A stretch of 64,000 bases of DNA from Prionace glauca (taxonomy: Eukaryota > Chordata > Chondrichthyes > Carcharhiniformes > Carcharhinidae): NCBI GenBank assembly GCA_037974335.1, contig CM075760.1, positions 38,530,182 to 38,594,181 on the forward strand, given 5' to 3'. Under the pieces are notes generated by a model. It was not told where the DNA came from. It saw only the letters and a program-made list of their open reading frames with translations, and ran no database searches. Both the position numbers and the translations under genes were made by a program. How positions within the stretch are numbered: position 1 is the first letter of the stretch; each line of letters begins with the position of its first letter. Below are positions 54,330 to 64,000 of this stretch, piece after piece.

Positions 54330-54806
54330 GTGGAGATGCCGGCGTTGGACTGGGGTAAACACAGTAAGAAGTCTCCCAACACCAGGTTAAAGTCCAACAG
54401 GTTATTTGGCAGCAAAAGACACACAACATCGCAGAATCTCTGAGCAGAAATTGATGGCCAAGTTCCGCACACATGAGGACGGCCTCAGCCGGGATCTTGG
54501 GTTCATGTCACACTATCTGTAAACCCCCGTGACTTGCCTGGGCGTGCAAAATCTCACTAACTGTCCCGGTTGGAGATAATACACATCTCTTTAACCTGTG
54601 CTTAACCTGATCTCCATTCACATTGTCTGTACCTTTAAGATGTGATTACCTGTAAATACTCGCATTCCAAACATTATTTTGTAAATTGAGTATACATATG
54701 CCCGTTTGTGAACAGAACTCCCACTTACCTGACGAAAGAGCAGCGCTCTGAAAGCTCGTGGCTTTTGCTACCAGACTTTGGACTTTAACCTGGTATTGTG
54801 AGAATA
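54330..54806. mobile_element. Foldback element with internal region
   Basis: Left arm 54330-54415 (TGGAGATGCCGGCGTTGGAC, AACACCAGGTTAAAGTCCAA) and right arm 54715-54806 (ACCTGACGAAAGAGCAGCGC, GGACTTTAACCTGGTATTGT) enclose about 300 bases. This is the most complete copy here. A sense frame in the interior reads LMAKFRTHEDGLSRDLGFMS before a stop, probably a relic of a coding parent. The missing end of the right terminus suggests slight truncation. Confidence 0.7.
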
Positions 54807-54930
54807 AGGACAGGAACAGCAGTGCAAACGTTTGTCATCAAAACCTACCTCTGTAAGATTAGAAAGAAACTCAGAGAAAGACGCCAAATACACTGCACCG
54901 AGTGCGCTGAAGTTCTTGTTCGGCATTTTG

Positions 54931-55215
54931 GCTTTTCACTGTAATAGGTCGCCCCGTCCTCTACACTGAGGCCGCCTTATATTGAGGTAACCGGTCTTTG
55001 TAGACTCGGCAGCAGCCGGCAGATATCGTGCTGCGATCTCGTTTTTCTTCAGTGCTGCTACATTGGTAATTATCCGTCTTGGCGGCTCTGCTGGTTTCTG
55101 TCGATACCACTGCATAGTGTCTATAACTGGTCCGTACATATGCAATTAAACTGCACCGAAACCCCTTCTGACAGAATTACCGACACCGGAGACTGATTCA
55201 CTGCACATAGTCTGC
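54931..55215 (-). pseudogene. TCR V pseudogene, second cysteine replaced by Ser
   Basis: Minus reading after acceptor TACTTTTGCAG: VSVQFNC-like FR1, MQWYRQKPAEPPRRIITNVA, AARYLPAAAESTKTGYLNI, then (after a frame change) ATYYSEK where YYC is expected (AGT for TGT). There is also a frame change between the first cysteine and CDR1. No RSS heptamer or nonamer recognised. Confidence 0.7.
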
Positions 55216-55269
55216 CTGCAAAAGTAGATAAATAAAATAGAAGAATCCCTCCTCATTGTCCCAGGACAT

Positions 55270-55650
55270 ACCTTGAGCTACTTCGGGTTGACCAGACTTA
55301 AAATAGATTGCTACATGATTACGCCAAAGTCCTGCAGTGGTTTCCACTAACTCGTGCAATATCAGTGACCTTTGAACTTACCAACTCTTACCATGTGCCA
55401 TTAGGCATATTGGAAAAAAATAGCAAGCTGTAATCCACTTGTATTACTGGAGCGGAACACTGCTTCTGTCGTCATATAATACCGAAGTGTTTTCCTGCCG
55501 GAGATTCTGAAATTCACAGATAGACCCTTGCACTAAACACACTGTGGTTTGTGGTGTGAAGACTCACGGATATTTCCTGCAACTCCAGCTGTCACCTGTG
55601 ACAAATTGAACTCACAGTTCTGCAACTTTTAGCGAAAGATGAGGTCTTGG
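55270..55650. repeat. Three-copy V-locus spacer block, third copy
   Basis: Contains ACTAAACACACTGTGGTTTG, CACGGATATTTCCTGCAACT and CCAGCTGTCACCTGTGAC, matching 45950-46050 and 30160-30218 with more divergence than those show to each other. Confidence 0.6.
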
Positions 55651-56197
55651 GGCGCCATCTGTCAAACAGCCATTCTCAATGTTGTTAACACTGTTTCACA
55701 ATATTGCAGGATTTTTGTGTAGCCGTTTATTATGTGTTTTATTACTTTGATGAAACTACTACTGCATCTGATGTCTTTGTCATTATTTTGATATTGTTAC
55801 ATTTGACATTTAGATTTGATATCAGAGCATTTGTCCCCGTTTCCGGACGCGTCTACACCATTAGCACAGTACCTGTTCTGTTGATTAGATGGATGAATTT
55901 CGCTTTAATAAACTCATAACTCCAGAAATAATAAGTCTGCACTGTCCATTTCGAAAGAACGGACGCTTACTAATAATCAAAAACGTATGCCAGTGAAATT
56001 TAAATAGGGCAATATATCAAGGAGTGTTTTTTTTTGTTTCCACTGAGGGTTAATCTGCAAGTTTTATTGTGATAGACAATAAACACGTTTAATTCGATTA
56101 TGTTAATCGCAAGCAGAAAGTTTTATTTCGATATTGCTTACATCATGCTCACATCTGAAGCATTTTGGTGTTTTGTCCACAGTCCCCATATCGAGCG

Positions 56198-56236
56198 AGT
56201 TATTGTACAGGCTCCTGATCTCTCTGTTTCACCGTG
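56198..56236 (-). promoter_or_regulatory. 23-RSS of cysteine-less V
   Basis: Minus strand heptamer CACGGTG (56230-56236), 23-base spacer, nonamer ACAATAACT (56198-56206). The first three heptamer bases, most important for cleavage, are intact; nonamer 7/9. Confidence 0.8.
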
Positions 56237-56517
56237 TCTCACTGCACTGTAATACACCGCAGAGTCTGGCAGCTCAACTTTGTGTACAGTGAGAGTAGTG
56301 GAGCCTTTCTCACGGTCCACAGGTACTTTAAACTTGCCTTCAGCTTTTACATCTTTGAATGTGGAAACGAGATACTCTGGAGCTTGATCGGTGAGCTGTC
56401 GGTACCAGAATACAAAGTCACTTGCAGTGACAGTGACATTGTGATGAAGAGAGATAGTCTGTCCTTGCGTTGCCAAATACATTGATATCTGAGATGTCTC
56501 CGACTGACAAGGAACAG
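56237..56517 (-). CDS. TCR V exon with open frame but no canonical cysteines
   Basis: Minus reading from acceptor TTGTTTTGACAG: TSQISMYLATQGQTISLHHN, VTVTASDFVFWYRQLTDQAP, EYLVSTFKDVKAEGKFKVPV, TTLTVHKVELPDSAVYYSAV then R. The frame is unbroken to the RSS and WYRQ, FR3 and DSAVYY are intact. However, the first cysteine site is His (CAC) and the second is Ser (AGT). The 46.5-kb paralogue has the same two replacements. No leader exon was recognised upstream. It is either a slowly decaying pseudogene or an unusual disulfide-free V. Confidence 0.6.
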
Positions 56518-57019
56518 CTGTCAAAACAAGAACACAATCAGTATAAGGACATATGTAGAGGGATAATTAAATAAAGTCTCTGTGTACATAGACAGAATTA
56601 ACTTATCTATGCGTCCATCTTTCTATCTATCTGTCTGTCCGTGACTCTATCATTCATCTACGTACTATCGATATTTCCATTTTTCTGTATCCTTGTTTAG
56701 GATTTTCTCCAGCATATCTATCTGCCTGGATATCTGAAAAGCAGTTACTTTTTCCTGTCTGTATTTTAATTTGTGTGTGTAACAAAGAAACAGTAGAGAT
56801 AACTGAATACGTTCCGACTCATTGCATCTGTAATGACAATTATAGGATATTGTAACTCTATCCAGTTGAAGATTAAAGATGAGAAGTCACAGCTTCTAAT
56901 ATCTCTGGCATTTCTAGTAACCCTGGTCAAGAGAAAATTTCAAAATGCTATGTATACAGGGCACAGAAAAAGATGTTCTCCAGCCGGATCCGCGCTCTCT
57001 CTCTCTCTCTGTCACTGTG

Positions 57020-57280
57020 TTTGCTTCACAAAGTGATACATTCCGGAGTCCTGGACCTCGGTGTCATCGAAAGAAATGGTGTTGGAATTTCTTTACAGTG
57101 TCAGTTGGAAACACTGTGCAACGTCCTTTGGTCACATTCCCATCGTAAATGGAGGAGATAAATGTCGGAGCCCCTGTCAGTGTTTGTCTGTACCGGACTA
57201 CAGAGTCGCCTGTAGAAATGGAGAGTCGACAGTTAGGTTCAACCCGCGCCTGGGTACCTGGCAGAGATCAGAAGAAACAG
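57020..57280 (-). pseudogene. TCR V pseudogene
   Basis: Minus reading: RVEPNCRLSISTGDSVVRYR then Q, TLTGAPTFISSIYDGNVTKG, a frame change, then VQDSGMYHFVKQ, with Phe (TTT) at the second cysteine and RYRQ for WYRQ. Perfect heptamer CACAGTG at 57013-57019, but a GA-rich run replaces the rest of the RSS. Older duplicate of the V at 47243-47545. Confidence 0.7.
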
Positions 57281-57606
57281 TCTTTGAATTTAAGATCAGA
57301 GCTCAAACCAATATCTCCATTCTCCTGCTGCTCTTGATGGAGAGACAAAGGCATGCTTTGTGGGAGATGGAGGGAACCGGAGAAGCAGCAAGCAGCAGTT
57401 TGGCCAGATGTATAATGAAATTATCCCATTTGACAATGGTGCAATGTGAAGGTACCAAAAAGTGAGCTAATTTGTTTGTTCACCAGCCTGTAACTAAAAT
57501 TCTAACTTAATTATTCCTCTGGAGACGCTCACTCAGAATAAATGAGGGACACTGTGAAACTAGCGCGGAGCTAAGGTTTAAGCTTTGTTTTATTTTCTGA
57601 GAGAGG

Positions 57607-59799
57607 ATGCATGGACCAGCGAAAGGTCTCTTCTTCGCCATTTTCTATCCCATTCTAGCTGCCATTGGTGTTCCTGGTAGGTGAAAGGTTCCAAATAATT
57701 CTCATGACTTGAGAACATTACAGGAACATTAAAGTTTTATTGTTGAACATTCGGTTTTATTTGAATGTAGTAAAATGCGATCTATTGCTTGCAGTGTTAT
57801 GCAGGATAAAGTGTGTAAAATGATTTGTATTTCATCCACTGGTATGCACAGGCTCAGAAAATGAGCTATTCCAGTCTAATAAATCGATTAGATGCATTGA
57901 AATAGACCATTCATTCAGTATTTACATGAACCTTTGCAGCGACCGCTAGCAGTTAATAATCGTTGATTTGTAGTGAGGTAGCACTGGGCCGCCCACATTG
58001 CAACTGAGTTTTTAAGAATTAATTATTGGAACTTTTGAAAGAGGTGCGTGGGGATTCATGTTTCCTAACGCATTATGCATTTTGTCTTGCTTTGATAAGT
58101 CGAGTAAATTTCGGATAATTGTATGAATAATCACTAGCTGTGTGTGTCTAGAATGGCAAGGCCATATTTACACGCGTGATGTCTTGTCCATCTCTCGCTT
58201 TCACTTGAGAATGTGATGTTGTATTTGCTTAATCAGATACTCGAGTAATTAGAATGGGGATACCTCACAAGACTTCAACAAATTAAATTTATACCGACCG
58301 ACAAAATGACTTAGCTTTTCTCAAAAAAGTTTGCTTTATAATAATCATCCTGAAGCACAAAGGGGAAGTTTAATCTTTGAAAGAAGGAATTCTAGAAATT
58401 AGGGTCTCGGCAGGTAAAGACACAACTGAAAAGATTAAGCTGGGGGGCATGGAAGTCCAGATTCGGAAATATAGTTGTGGCATGTTGCCAAAATCGGGAA
58501 AGGCGAGATGATGGACAGATTTTAATTCGAAGGACGAGATTAATCAAACAGAGACGCCGACTGAATGGACGGGATTGGTACGAATAAGAGCGACAGCAAA
58601 TTTTCGGAGAATCTGAAATTTGATAGTTATCTGAGGGGATCAACTCAGTGACCAGAGAACAGAATTAAAATTTGGACTGAGTGCAATGTCTCCTGATTTA
58701 AAATATTTTGTAATCCAGTTTTCAATATCCTATTGAAAGCCAAAGACTTTCGAATCAGTGGAGTCCGGAGGTGGTAAAGTGAAGAGTGAGGATGTTTGCA
58801 GTAACTGACTGGGTGGTGCAGTAGCTGGGGTTTAGAGCCCTCTCAGTAACACATCTCTCTGTCTCTTTCTACCTCACAGCCAACTTAGTGACGATAGTAA
58901 TCTTATCCCGAGGTCGGTGCGGACTCTCACGGTGCATCACCTACTACCTGGTTGCGATAGCATTGACTGATTTCTTTGTCATCATCACCGCCATCATCCT
59001 CAACCGGATAGGCCGCATCTACTTTCAGAATAGCGCCCTGTCTACCACTCCGATATGCACACTCAGCGCTCTGCTGGTCTATTTTGCTCGGGACGGTTCA
59101 GTCTGGTTGACAGTGGCTTTCACCATCGACCGTTTTGTGGCCATCTGCTGCCAGAACCTGAAGACCAGATACTGCACTGAGAAAAAAGCATTGCTGGTTA
59201 TAGGAATTGTCTGTGTCCTGAGCTGTGTCAGGAATGTCCCTTTCTACTTCACTTACCAACCCTTGTACATCCTGGACGGGGTGCCCTGGTTCTGTGCTGT
59301 TAAGTCCAGCTATTACACACTGCCCGCCTGGCAGGCCTTTGACTGGCTGGACCACATCTTAACTCCGTTTCTCCCGTTCCTCCTCATCCTGCTTCTTAAC
59401 GCTCTAACCGTAAAACACATCTTAGCGGCCAGCAGAGCCCGCAGGAGGCTCCGGGGCACGAAGAGTCACGGGGATCCAGAGATGGCCAACCGCAAAAGAT
59501 CCATTATCTTGCTCTTCGCCATCTCCCTCAGTTTCCTCCTCCTCTGGGTCACCTATGTCGTACACTTCCTCTATGTGCGGATTACAGGTGAGGGCTACCG
59601 CACCAGCCTGGATTTCAAAGACCCACGGTACATCGTTCAGGAGGCAGCCAACATGTTCCAGCTCGTCAGTTCCTGCAACAACGTCTTCATCTACACAGTC
59701 TCCCAGAGCAAGTTCCGAGAGGACCTGAAAAAGGTTCTGCTATGTCCCTTCACTATGCTAAAATACACATCAGCATCTGCTTGGATTTCATCAACTTAG
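57607..59799 (+). CDS. GPR139-like class A G-protein-coupled receptor, two exons
   Basis: Exon 1 57607-57676 (MHGPAKGLFFAIFYPILAAI then GVP) ends in phase 1 at a GTAGGT donor inside TM1. Exon 2 58880-59799 follows acceptor CTACCTCACAG, continuing ANLVTIVILSRGRCGLSRC. Joined protein: 329 residues with seven hydrophobic segments. TM2 has ALTDFFVII; TM3 end has DRF at residues 107-109 (in place of DRY); the TM7 region reads CNNVFIYTVSQSKFREDL in place of NPxxY, as in GPR139/GPR142-like receptors. Probable plasma-membrane receptor; ligand unknown. Many GPR139-like genes occur in sharks. The frame is intact, and it stands alone among V segments, opposite in direction to the nearest ones. Confidence 0.85.
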
Positions 59800-59984
59800 A
59801 TCAGTGTGTGTAACTCCGTCTCTCTGGAATCAGAAACTACTGGAATTCAGATTTACGATTTGAAATATGTAAAGCTCATAATCCAGTGCCCACAGCCCCA
59901 CTTGTTGCTCTGAATGACTGCTGAATTATCACAGTTGCTAACTTCCTGGAGGAGACAAAGGAGTCTTAGAGATTTCCATCATAG

Positions 59985-60950
59985 AAAGAGGTCCTTCGGC
60001 CATAAGCACCTATCCAATCAACTCCCATTTTGCCACAGTTAGTTCGCTACCTTGTATGCCATGACATTTCAAGTGTTCATCTAAATGCTTCTTAATGTGA
60101 AAGTTCTTGCCCCTGCCATAATTTCAGGCAGTGAGTTCCTGACTCCGACCACTTTCTAGGTGAAAATATTTTCCTCAGACCTCCTTTAAATAATTTGCTC
60201 CTTACCTTAGATCTATGCCCCTGGTTACTGACCCGTCTACTAAGAAGGACCATCCTTCTCATCTCGTTTATCTAAATCCCTCATAATTTGGTACACATCA
60301 GTGACTTTCCTCTCATAAGAACATAAGAACATAAGAAATAGGAGCAGGAGTAGGCCATCTAGCCCTTCGAGCCTGCCCCGCCATTCAATAAGATCATGGC
60401 TGATCTGTCGTGGCTCAGCTCCACCTTCCCGCCCTCTCCCCATAACCCTTAATCCCTTCTCTTATCAAAAACCCATCAACCCGTTTCTTAAATATATTTA
60501 GCGAGGCAGCCTCCACCACTTCAACGGGCAGAGAATTCCAGAGATTCACCACCCTTTGAGTGAAGAAGTTCCTCCTCAACTCTGTTCTAAACCGCCTCCC
60601 CTTTATCTTGAGGCTGTGCCTTCTCCACTCTAAGAAAAATAATCCCAGCCTATCCAATCTCTTTTCATAGCTGAAAACTTCAGTCAAGGCAGCATCCTGG
60701 TAAATCCCCTTAATATCCTTTCCAATGCAACCACAAGTTTTCTGTAGTGTAACGAACCGAAATTCATAGCGAGAGTTTTTAACAGCTCTATCATAATCTC
60801 CGTGCTCTTATTATCTATGCTCCTGTTAATAAAAACAATTACACCATATGATTTCTTAACCGCGTTATCTATCTGTCTTGCTGGCTTCACAAATCTTTGG
60901 ATGTGGACCACTAAGGACTCTCCGTTCCTCTGTACATGATTTTTTCCCTA
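59985..60950 (-). mobile_element. Old CR1-like LINE 3' end, split by a younger CR1
   Basis: Two parts (59985-60312 and 60621-60950). Antisense words TAAATCCCTCATAATTTGGT, ACACATCAGTGACTTTCCTC and AATCCCAGCCTATCCAATCT are CR1/L3-type C-terminal region (YQIMRDLDK-like reading). Well diverged. Confidence 0.65.
60316..60620 (-). mobile_element. Young CR1 3' fragment nested in older LINE
   Basis: AAGAACATAAGAACATAAGA end, then the C-terminal block RFRTELRRNFFTQRVVNLWN. 5'-truncated after about 300 bases. Nearly identical to the 11.1- and 62.3-kb copies. Confidence 0.85.
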
Positions 60951-60959
60951 TCATTACTC

Positions 60960-62130
60960 ACTGAAATCAATGCCCGTTTGTGCTGGTTCACGCAAAGGTT
61001 GGGAAAAAAACAATTTGCCAGCGCTACCGGGGAAGTCACAGGCTTCTCATACTGATTATCTCACAAACTGATTGTTATTATTGTGCCGAGTAAAACACGC
61101 TTCAATTCAGAGAAAATGAAGAATTAATCAAAATCAATGTTATCTTCACTTTATGTCATCACACTCGATTCTGTTTATTTAATGTGCATTTCATGAAGAA
61201 TGAATGAAACATTTTCAAGTCAACATGATTTTCTGCAGATTGTAATTGTAATCCACTGAGCAGCAGGCATATTTTTGTCCGATTCCCCCCTGTCAAGTAA
61301 ACATTTCACGGTAACCATTGTAACTTCAAAATTGTCTGTGAATAGAGTACTTCTTATAGGGATATTTTTGAAATGAGGTTCAGAGACAAGTTAGAATTTC
61401 TAACCTCCACACTTTCATGGCACGTGGAAAAAGCATCAGAGCGAACGCCTGAAAGCGATAGAGACGGAGACAGAGATAAAATAACTGGCAACAGAGGCAA
61501 ATACGCTGAAAATGTAACAAAGAAAAGCAATCAGGATAAAAAATTTCCCTTCAACTCTCACTAATTGGTGCGTAGCTTCTATCAACACTGACAGAGCAGT
61601 CATATCCCTGAAAAACAACTTTAATTTCTCAGTAAGTGAAGCCAGATTGTGCTCTGTGTCACATTTTATATCAGATGAGATGAATCAATACATGTAGAAT
61701 AATCTGTTTCTCTAGCCGTCGAACTGTAACTAGTTACTCTAGCTGCTCCTTGTTCCTTCCTGATAATGATGGCCTTGCTGTCTGGTGAGTTAGTTGGAGT
61801 TGTGTTTAGTTTCTGATTTTTGGAATATTCAGCATTTGTATTACAGGAACCGATTGCGATGATTCGCCGTCCTGGGCTCCTTCTGAATTAATAACAGTGG
61901 ACTGGCAAACCACAGTGCTCCCAACTCTTTTCTGGTGAATCCAGTTTTCTGGAAAATGTCAGAAATATTTATTGAAGATATCCAGCGATATGGTTCATGA
62001 TTTACAGATTTTCTGCCGTTTTGTGCAAAGAAAATCAAACTGTTTTCTTCCATGTCACCTGAACCTTTCTCTCTGACAGCGCCGAATATTTCTGTGCAGA
62101 GGAGCCCACGCTGCTGCAATCATCAGAACT
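60960..62130 (+). repeat. Older V-bearing duplicate block, right copy
   Basis: Paralogue of 35680-37090, colinear, without the foldback insertion. Ends with a V pseudogene. Confidence 0.65.
61847..62106 (+). pseudogene. TCR V pseudogene
   Basis: After acceptor TTGTATTACAG. Reads LFW then a stop, and a damaged FR3 ending AEYFCAEE. Heptamer-like CACGCTG at 62107; no good nonamer. An upstream leader remnant ends ATGATGGCCTTGCTGTCTG before GTGAGT (about 61767-61785), with stops further 5'. Paralogue of 36741-37045. Confidence 0.7.
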
Positions 62131-62304
62131 TTCAGAACTAATTCTGAAATGGAATGTGTCATGTTCTTTTAATTAAATACAACTGGTGGAATGAATGTTC
62201 AAAACTTTTCGATTCATTTTGAACCAACTGTTAAAATTCTTAAAATAAATCGCTATTTTGAGTTGAAACTGATCAACAAGTGACGGTTTAACTGGTTTTG
62301 CTAT

Positions 62305-64000
62305 CATAAGAACATAAGAAATAGGAGCAGGAGTAGGCCATCTGGCCCTTCGAGCCTGCCCCGCCATTCAATAAGATCATGGCTGATCTGTCGTGGCTCA
62401 GCTCCACCTTCCCGCCCTCTCCCCATAACCCTTAATCCCTTCTCTTATCAAAAACCCATCAACCCGTTTCTTAAAAATATTTAGCGAGGCAGCCTCCACC
62501 ACTTGAACGGGCAGAGAATTCCAGAGATTCACCACCCTTTGAGTGAAGAAGTTCCTCCTCAACTCTGTTCTAAACCGCCCCCCCTTTATCTTGAGGCTGT
62601 GCCCCCTAGTCCTACTGTCTTTTTTGAGCGGGAACAGTCTCTCCACCTCTATCCTATCCATCCCATTCATCATCTTATACGTCTCAATGAGATCTCCCCT
62701 CATTCTTCTAAACTCTAACGAGTACAAGCCTAGTTTATTCAGCCTCTCCTCATAGCTCAATCCCCTCAACTCCGGTATCAGCCGAGTAAACCTCCTCTGC
62801 ACTCCCTCCAGGGCCAAAACATCCTTGCGCAGGTGCGGCGCCCAAAACTGCACACAGTACTCCAGCTGCGGCCTCACCAATGCCCTATACAGCTGCAGCA
62901 AGACCTCCCTACTTTTATATTCAATCCCCTTCGCTATGAAGGCCAGCATCCCATTCGCCTTCCTGACCACCTGCTGCACCTGCAAGCTGGGTTTTTGCGA
63001 CTCATGCACAAGGACCCCGAGGTCCCTCTGCACCGTCGCCTGCTGCAGTTTTTCGCCCCGTAAGTAATAGTCCTTCCTACCATTCCTCCTACCAAAGTGG
63101 ACCACCTCACACTTGCCAACATTAAATTCCATTTGCCATTTCCTGGCCCATTCGCCCAGCCTATCTAGATCCTTCTGCAGACTCTCCACACCCTCCGCAC
63201 AATTTGCCTTTCCCCCAATCTTGGTGTCATCAGCAAATTTCGACACCCTGCACTCGGTTCCCTCCTCCAGATCATCTATATAAATGGTAAATAGCTGAGG
63301 CCCCAGCACCGACCCCTGGGGCACCCCACTAGTCACCAACCGCCAATCCGAATAGCATCCATTGACCCCCACTCTCTGCCTCCTGTTTGACAACCAATCC
63401 TCTATCCACGCTAACACCCTACCCCCAACTCCATGTCCCCTGACCTTCTGCAATAACCTCTTGTGTGGTACCTTGTCAAACGCCTTCTGAAAATCCAGAA
63501 AGACCACATCCACCGGCTCTCCTCTATCCACTGCCCTAGACACATCCTCATAGAACTCCAGTAAATTTGTCAGACACGACTTCCCTTTAATGAAACCGTG
63601 TTGCGTCCGCCCTATCAAGCAATTCCCCTCAAGATGCCTCGCTATTTCCTCCTTAATGACGGATTCTAACATTTTACCTACCACAGACGTTAAACTAACT
63701 GGCCTATAATTCCCCACCTTTTGCCTGGCACCCTTCTTAAACAACGGCGTAACATTAGCCGTTTTCTAATCTTCCGGCACTTCCCCGGAATCCAGCGACG
63801 TCTGGAAAATAACCACCAAGGCATCCACTATCACCTCCGCCATTTCTTTCAGAACCCTCGGATGCATTCCATCCGCTCCTGAGGACTTGTCCACAATCAG
63901 CCCCTCCAGTCTGTCGCGCACCACCTCTCTAGTAACAGTAATGTCATTAAGACCCTCCATTCCTACGACCTTTCCATCGCTAAAACCCGGCAAATTGTTC
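62305..64000 (-). mobile_element. CR1 LINE, runs off window end
   Basis: Antisense copy with complete 3' end at 62305 and the RT reading frame on the minus strand. It continues past base 64000, so it may hold endonuclease. A TGG codon in DWKTANV reads TAG near 63766, which splits the frame. Confidence 0.92.
62398..63744 (-). pseudogene. CR1 reverse transcriptase (448 codons open)
   Basis: Open from FKKGARQKVGNYRPVSLTSV through KFADDTKIGG to KGYGERAGRWS; all RT motifs present. Upstream, 63766-63993 continues the same protein (DKSSGADGMHPRVLK) beyond a single nonsense change (W to stop in EDWK). Very close to 11196-12800, with differences such as AFIAKG for AFIARG. Confidence 0.85.

Noticed and set aside
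23630-62130. D, J or constant-region TCR segments
   Set aside because: Looked for 12-bp-spacer RSS, FGxG-type J motifs and Ig C domains; none was recognised in either strand by eye.
1-64000. CRISPR array or bacterial operon features
   Set aside because: Tandem repeats present (48.0 and 50.5 kb) are minisatellites without spacers, and the window is clearly vertebrate.

Overview
This window looks like germline DNA of a cartilaginous fish, most probably a shark. The evidence is many near-identical CR1-clade LINE copies whose 3' ends carry TTCTTATG-type repeats, tRNA-derived V-SINE (HE1-like) elements, C2H2 zinc-finger genes, and an array of T-cell-receptor-type V segments with 23-bp-spacer recombination signals (RSS). 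No bacterial feature is present and no species is claimed.

Left part (1-21 kb): a C2H2 zinc-finger cluster. An intact 16-finger gene lies on the minus strand (6552-8024) and an intact 9-finger gene on the plus strand (16849-17649). Broken zinc-finger copies lie at 5.3-5.9, 14.8-15.7 and 20.3-20.6 kb. Two GC-rich, promoter-like stretches (9.2-9.5 and 12.9-13.4 kb) are placed to drive the two intact genes divergently. CR1 LINEs, V-SINEs and an inverted-repeat foldback element fill much of the rest.

Middle and right (23.6-62.1 kb): a V-segment array of T-cell receptor alpha/delta type in both orientations. Usable-looking V segments are at 27.75-28.67 (+), 30.51-30.95 (-), 38.89-39.22 (+, leader and V in one exon), 43.45-44.36 (+) and 52.0-52.47 (+). 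An open V exon at 56.24-56.52 (-) has a 23-RSS but lacks both canonical cysteines, and its paralogue at 46.5 kb shares both losses. At least eight more V relics are broken. No D, J or C segment was seen. A recent segmental duplication (about 23.66-30.2 versus 38.99-46.0 kb) carries three V genes per copy. Two transposons inserted into only the second copy, so they are younger than the duplication. Older paralogous blocks link 45.7-47.9 with 55.3-57.3 kb and 35.7-37.1 with 61.0-62.1 kb.

Non-immune genes sit inside the array: three tRNA genes (Gln-TTG, Asn-GTT, intron-bearing Ile-TAT) at 31.5-33.4 kb and a two-exon GPR139-like receptor at 57.6-59.8 kb. Each V would be joined by RAG to J segments outside the window. 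Plus and minus V genes would need deletion and inversion respectively, or the reverse, depending on where J/C lie. CR1 copies run off both window ends.
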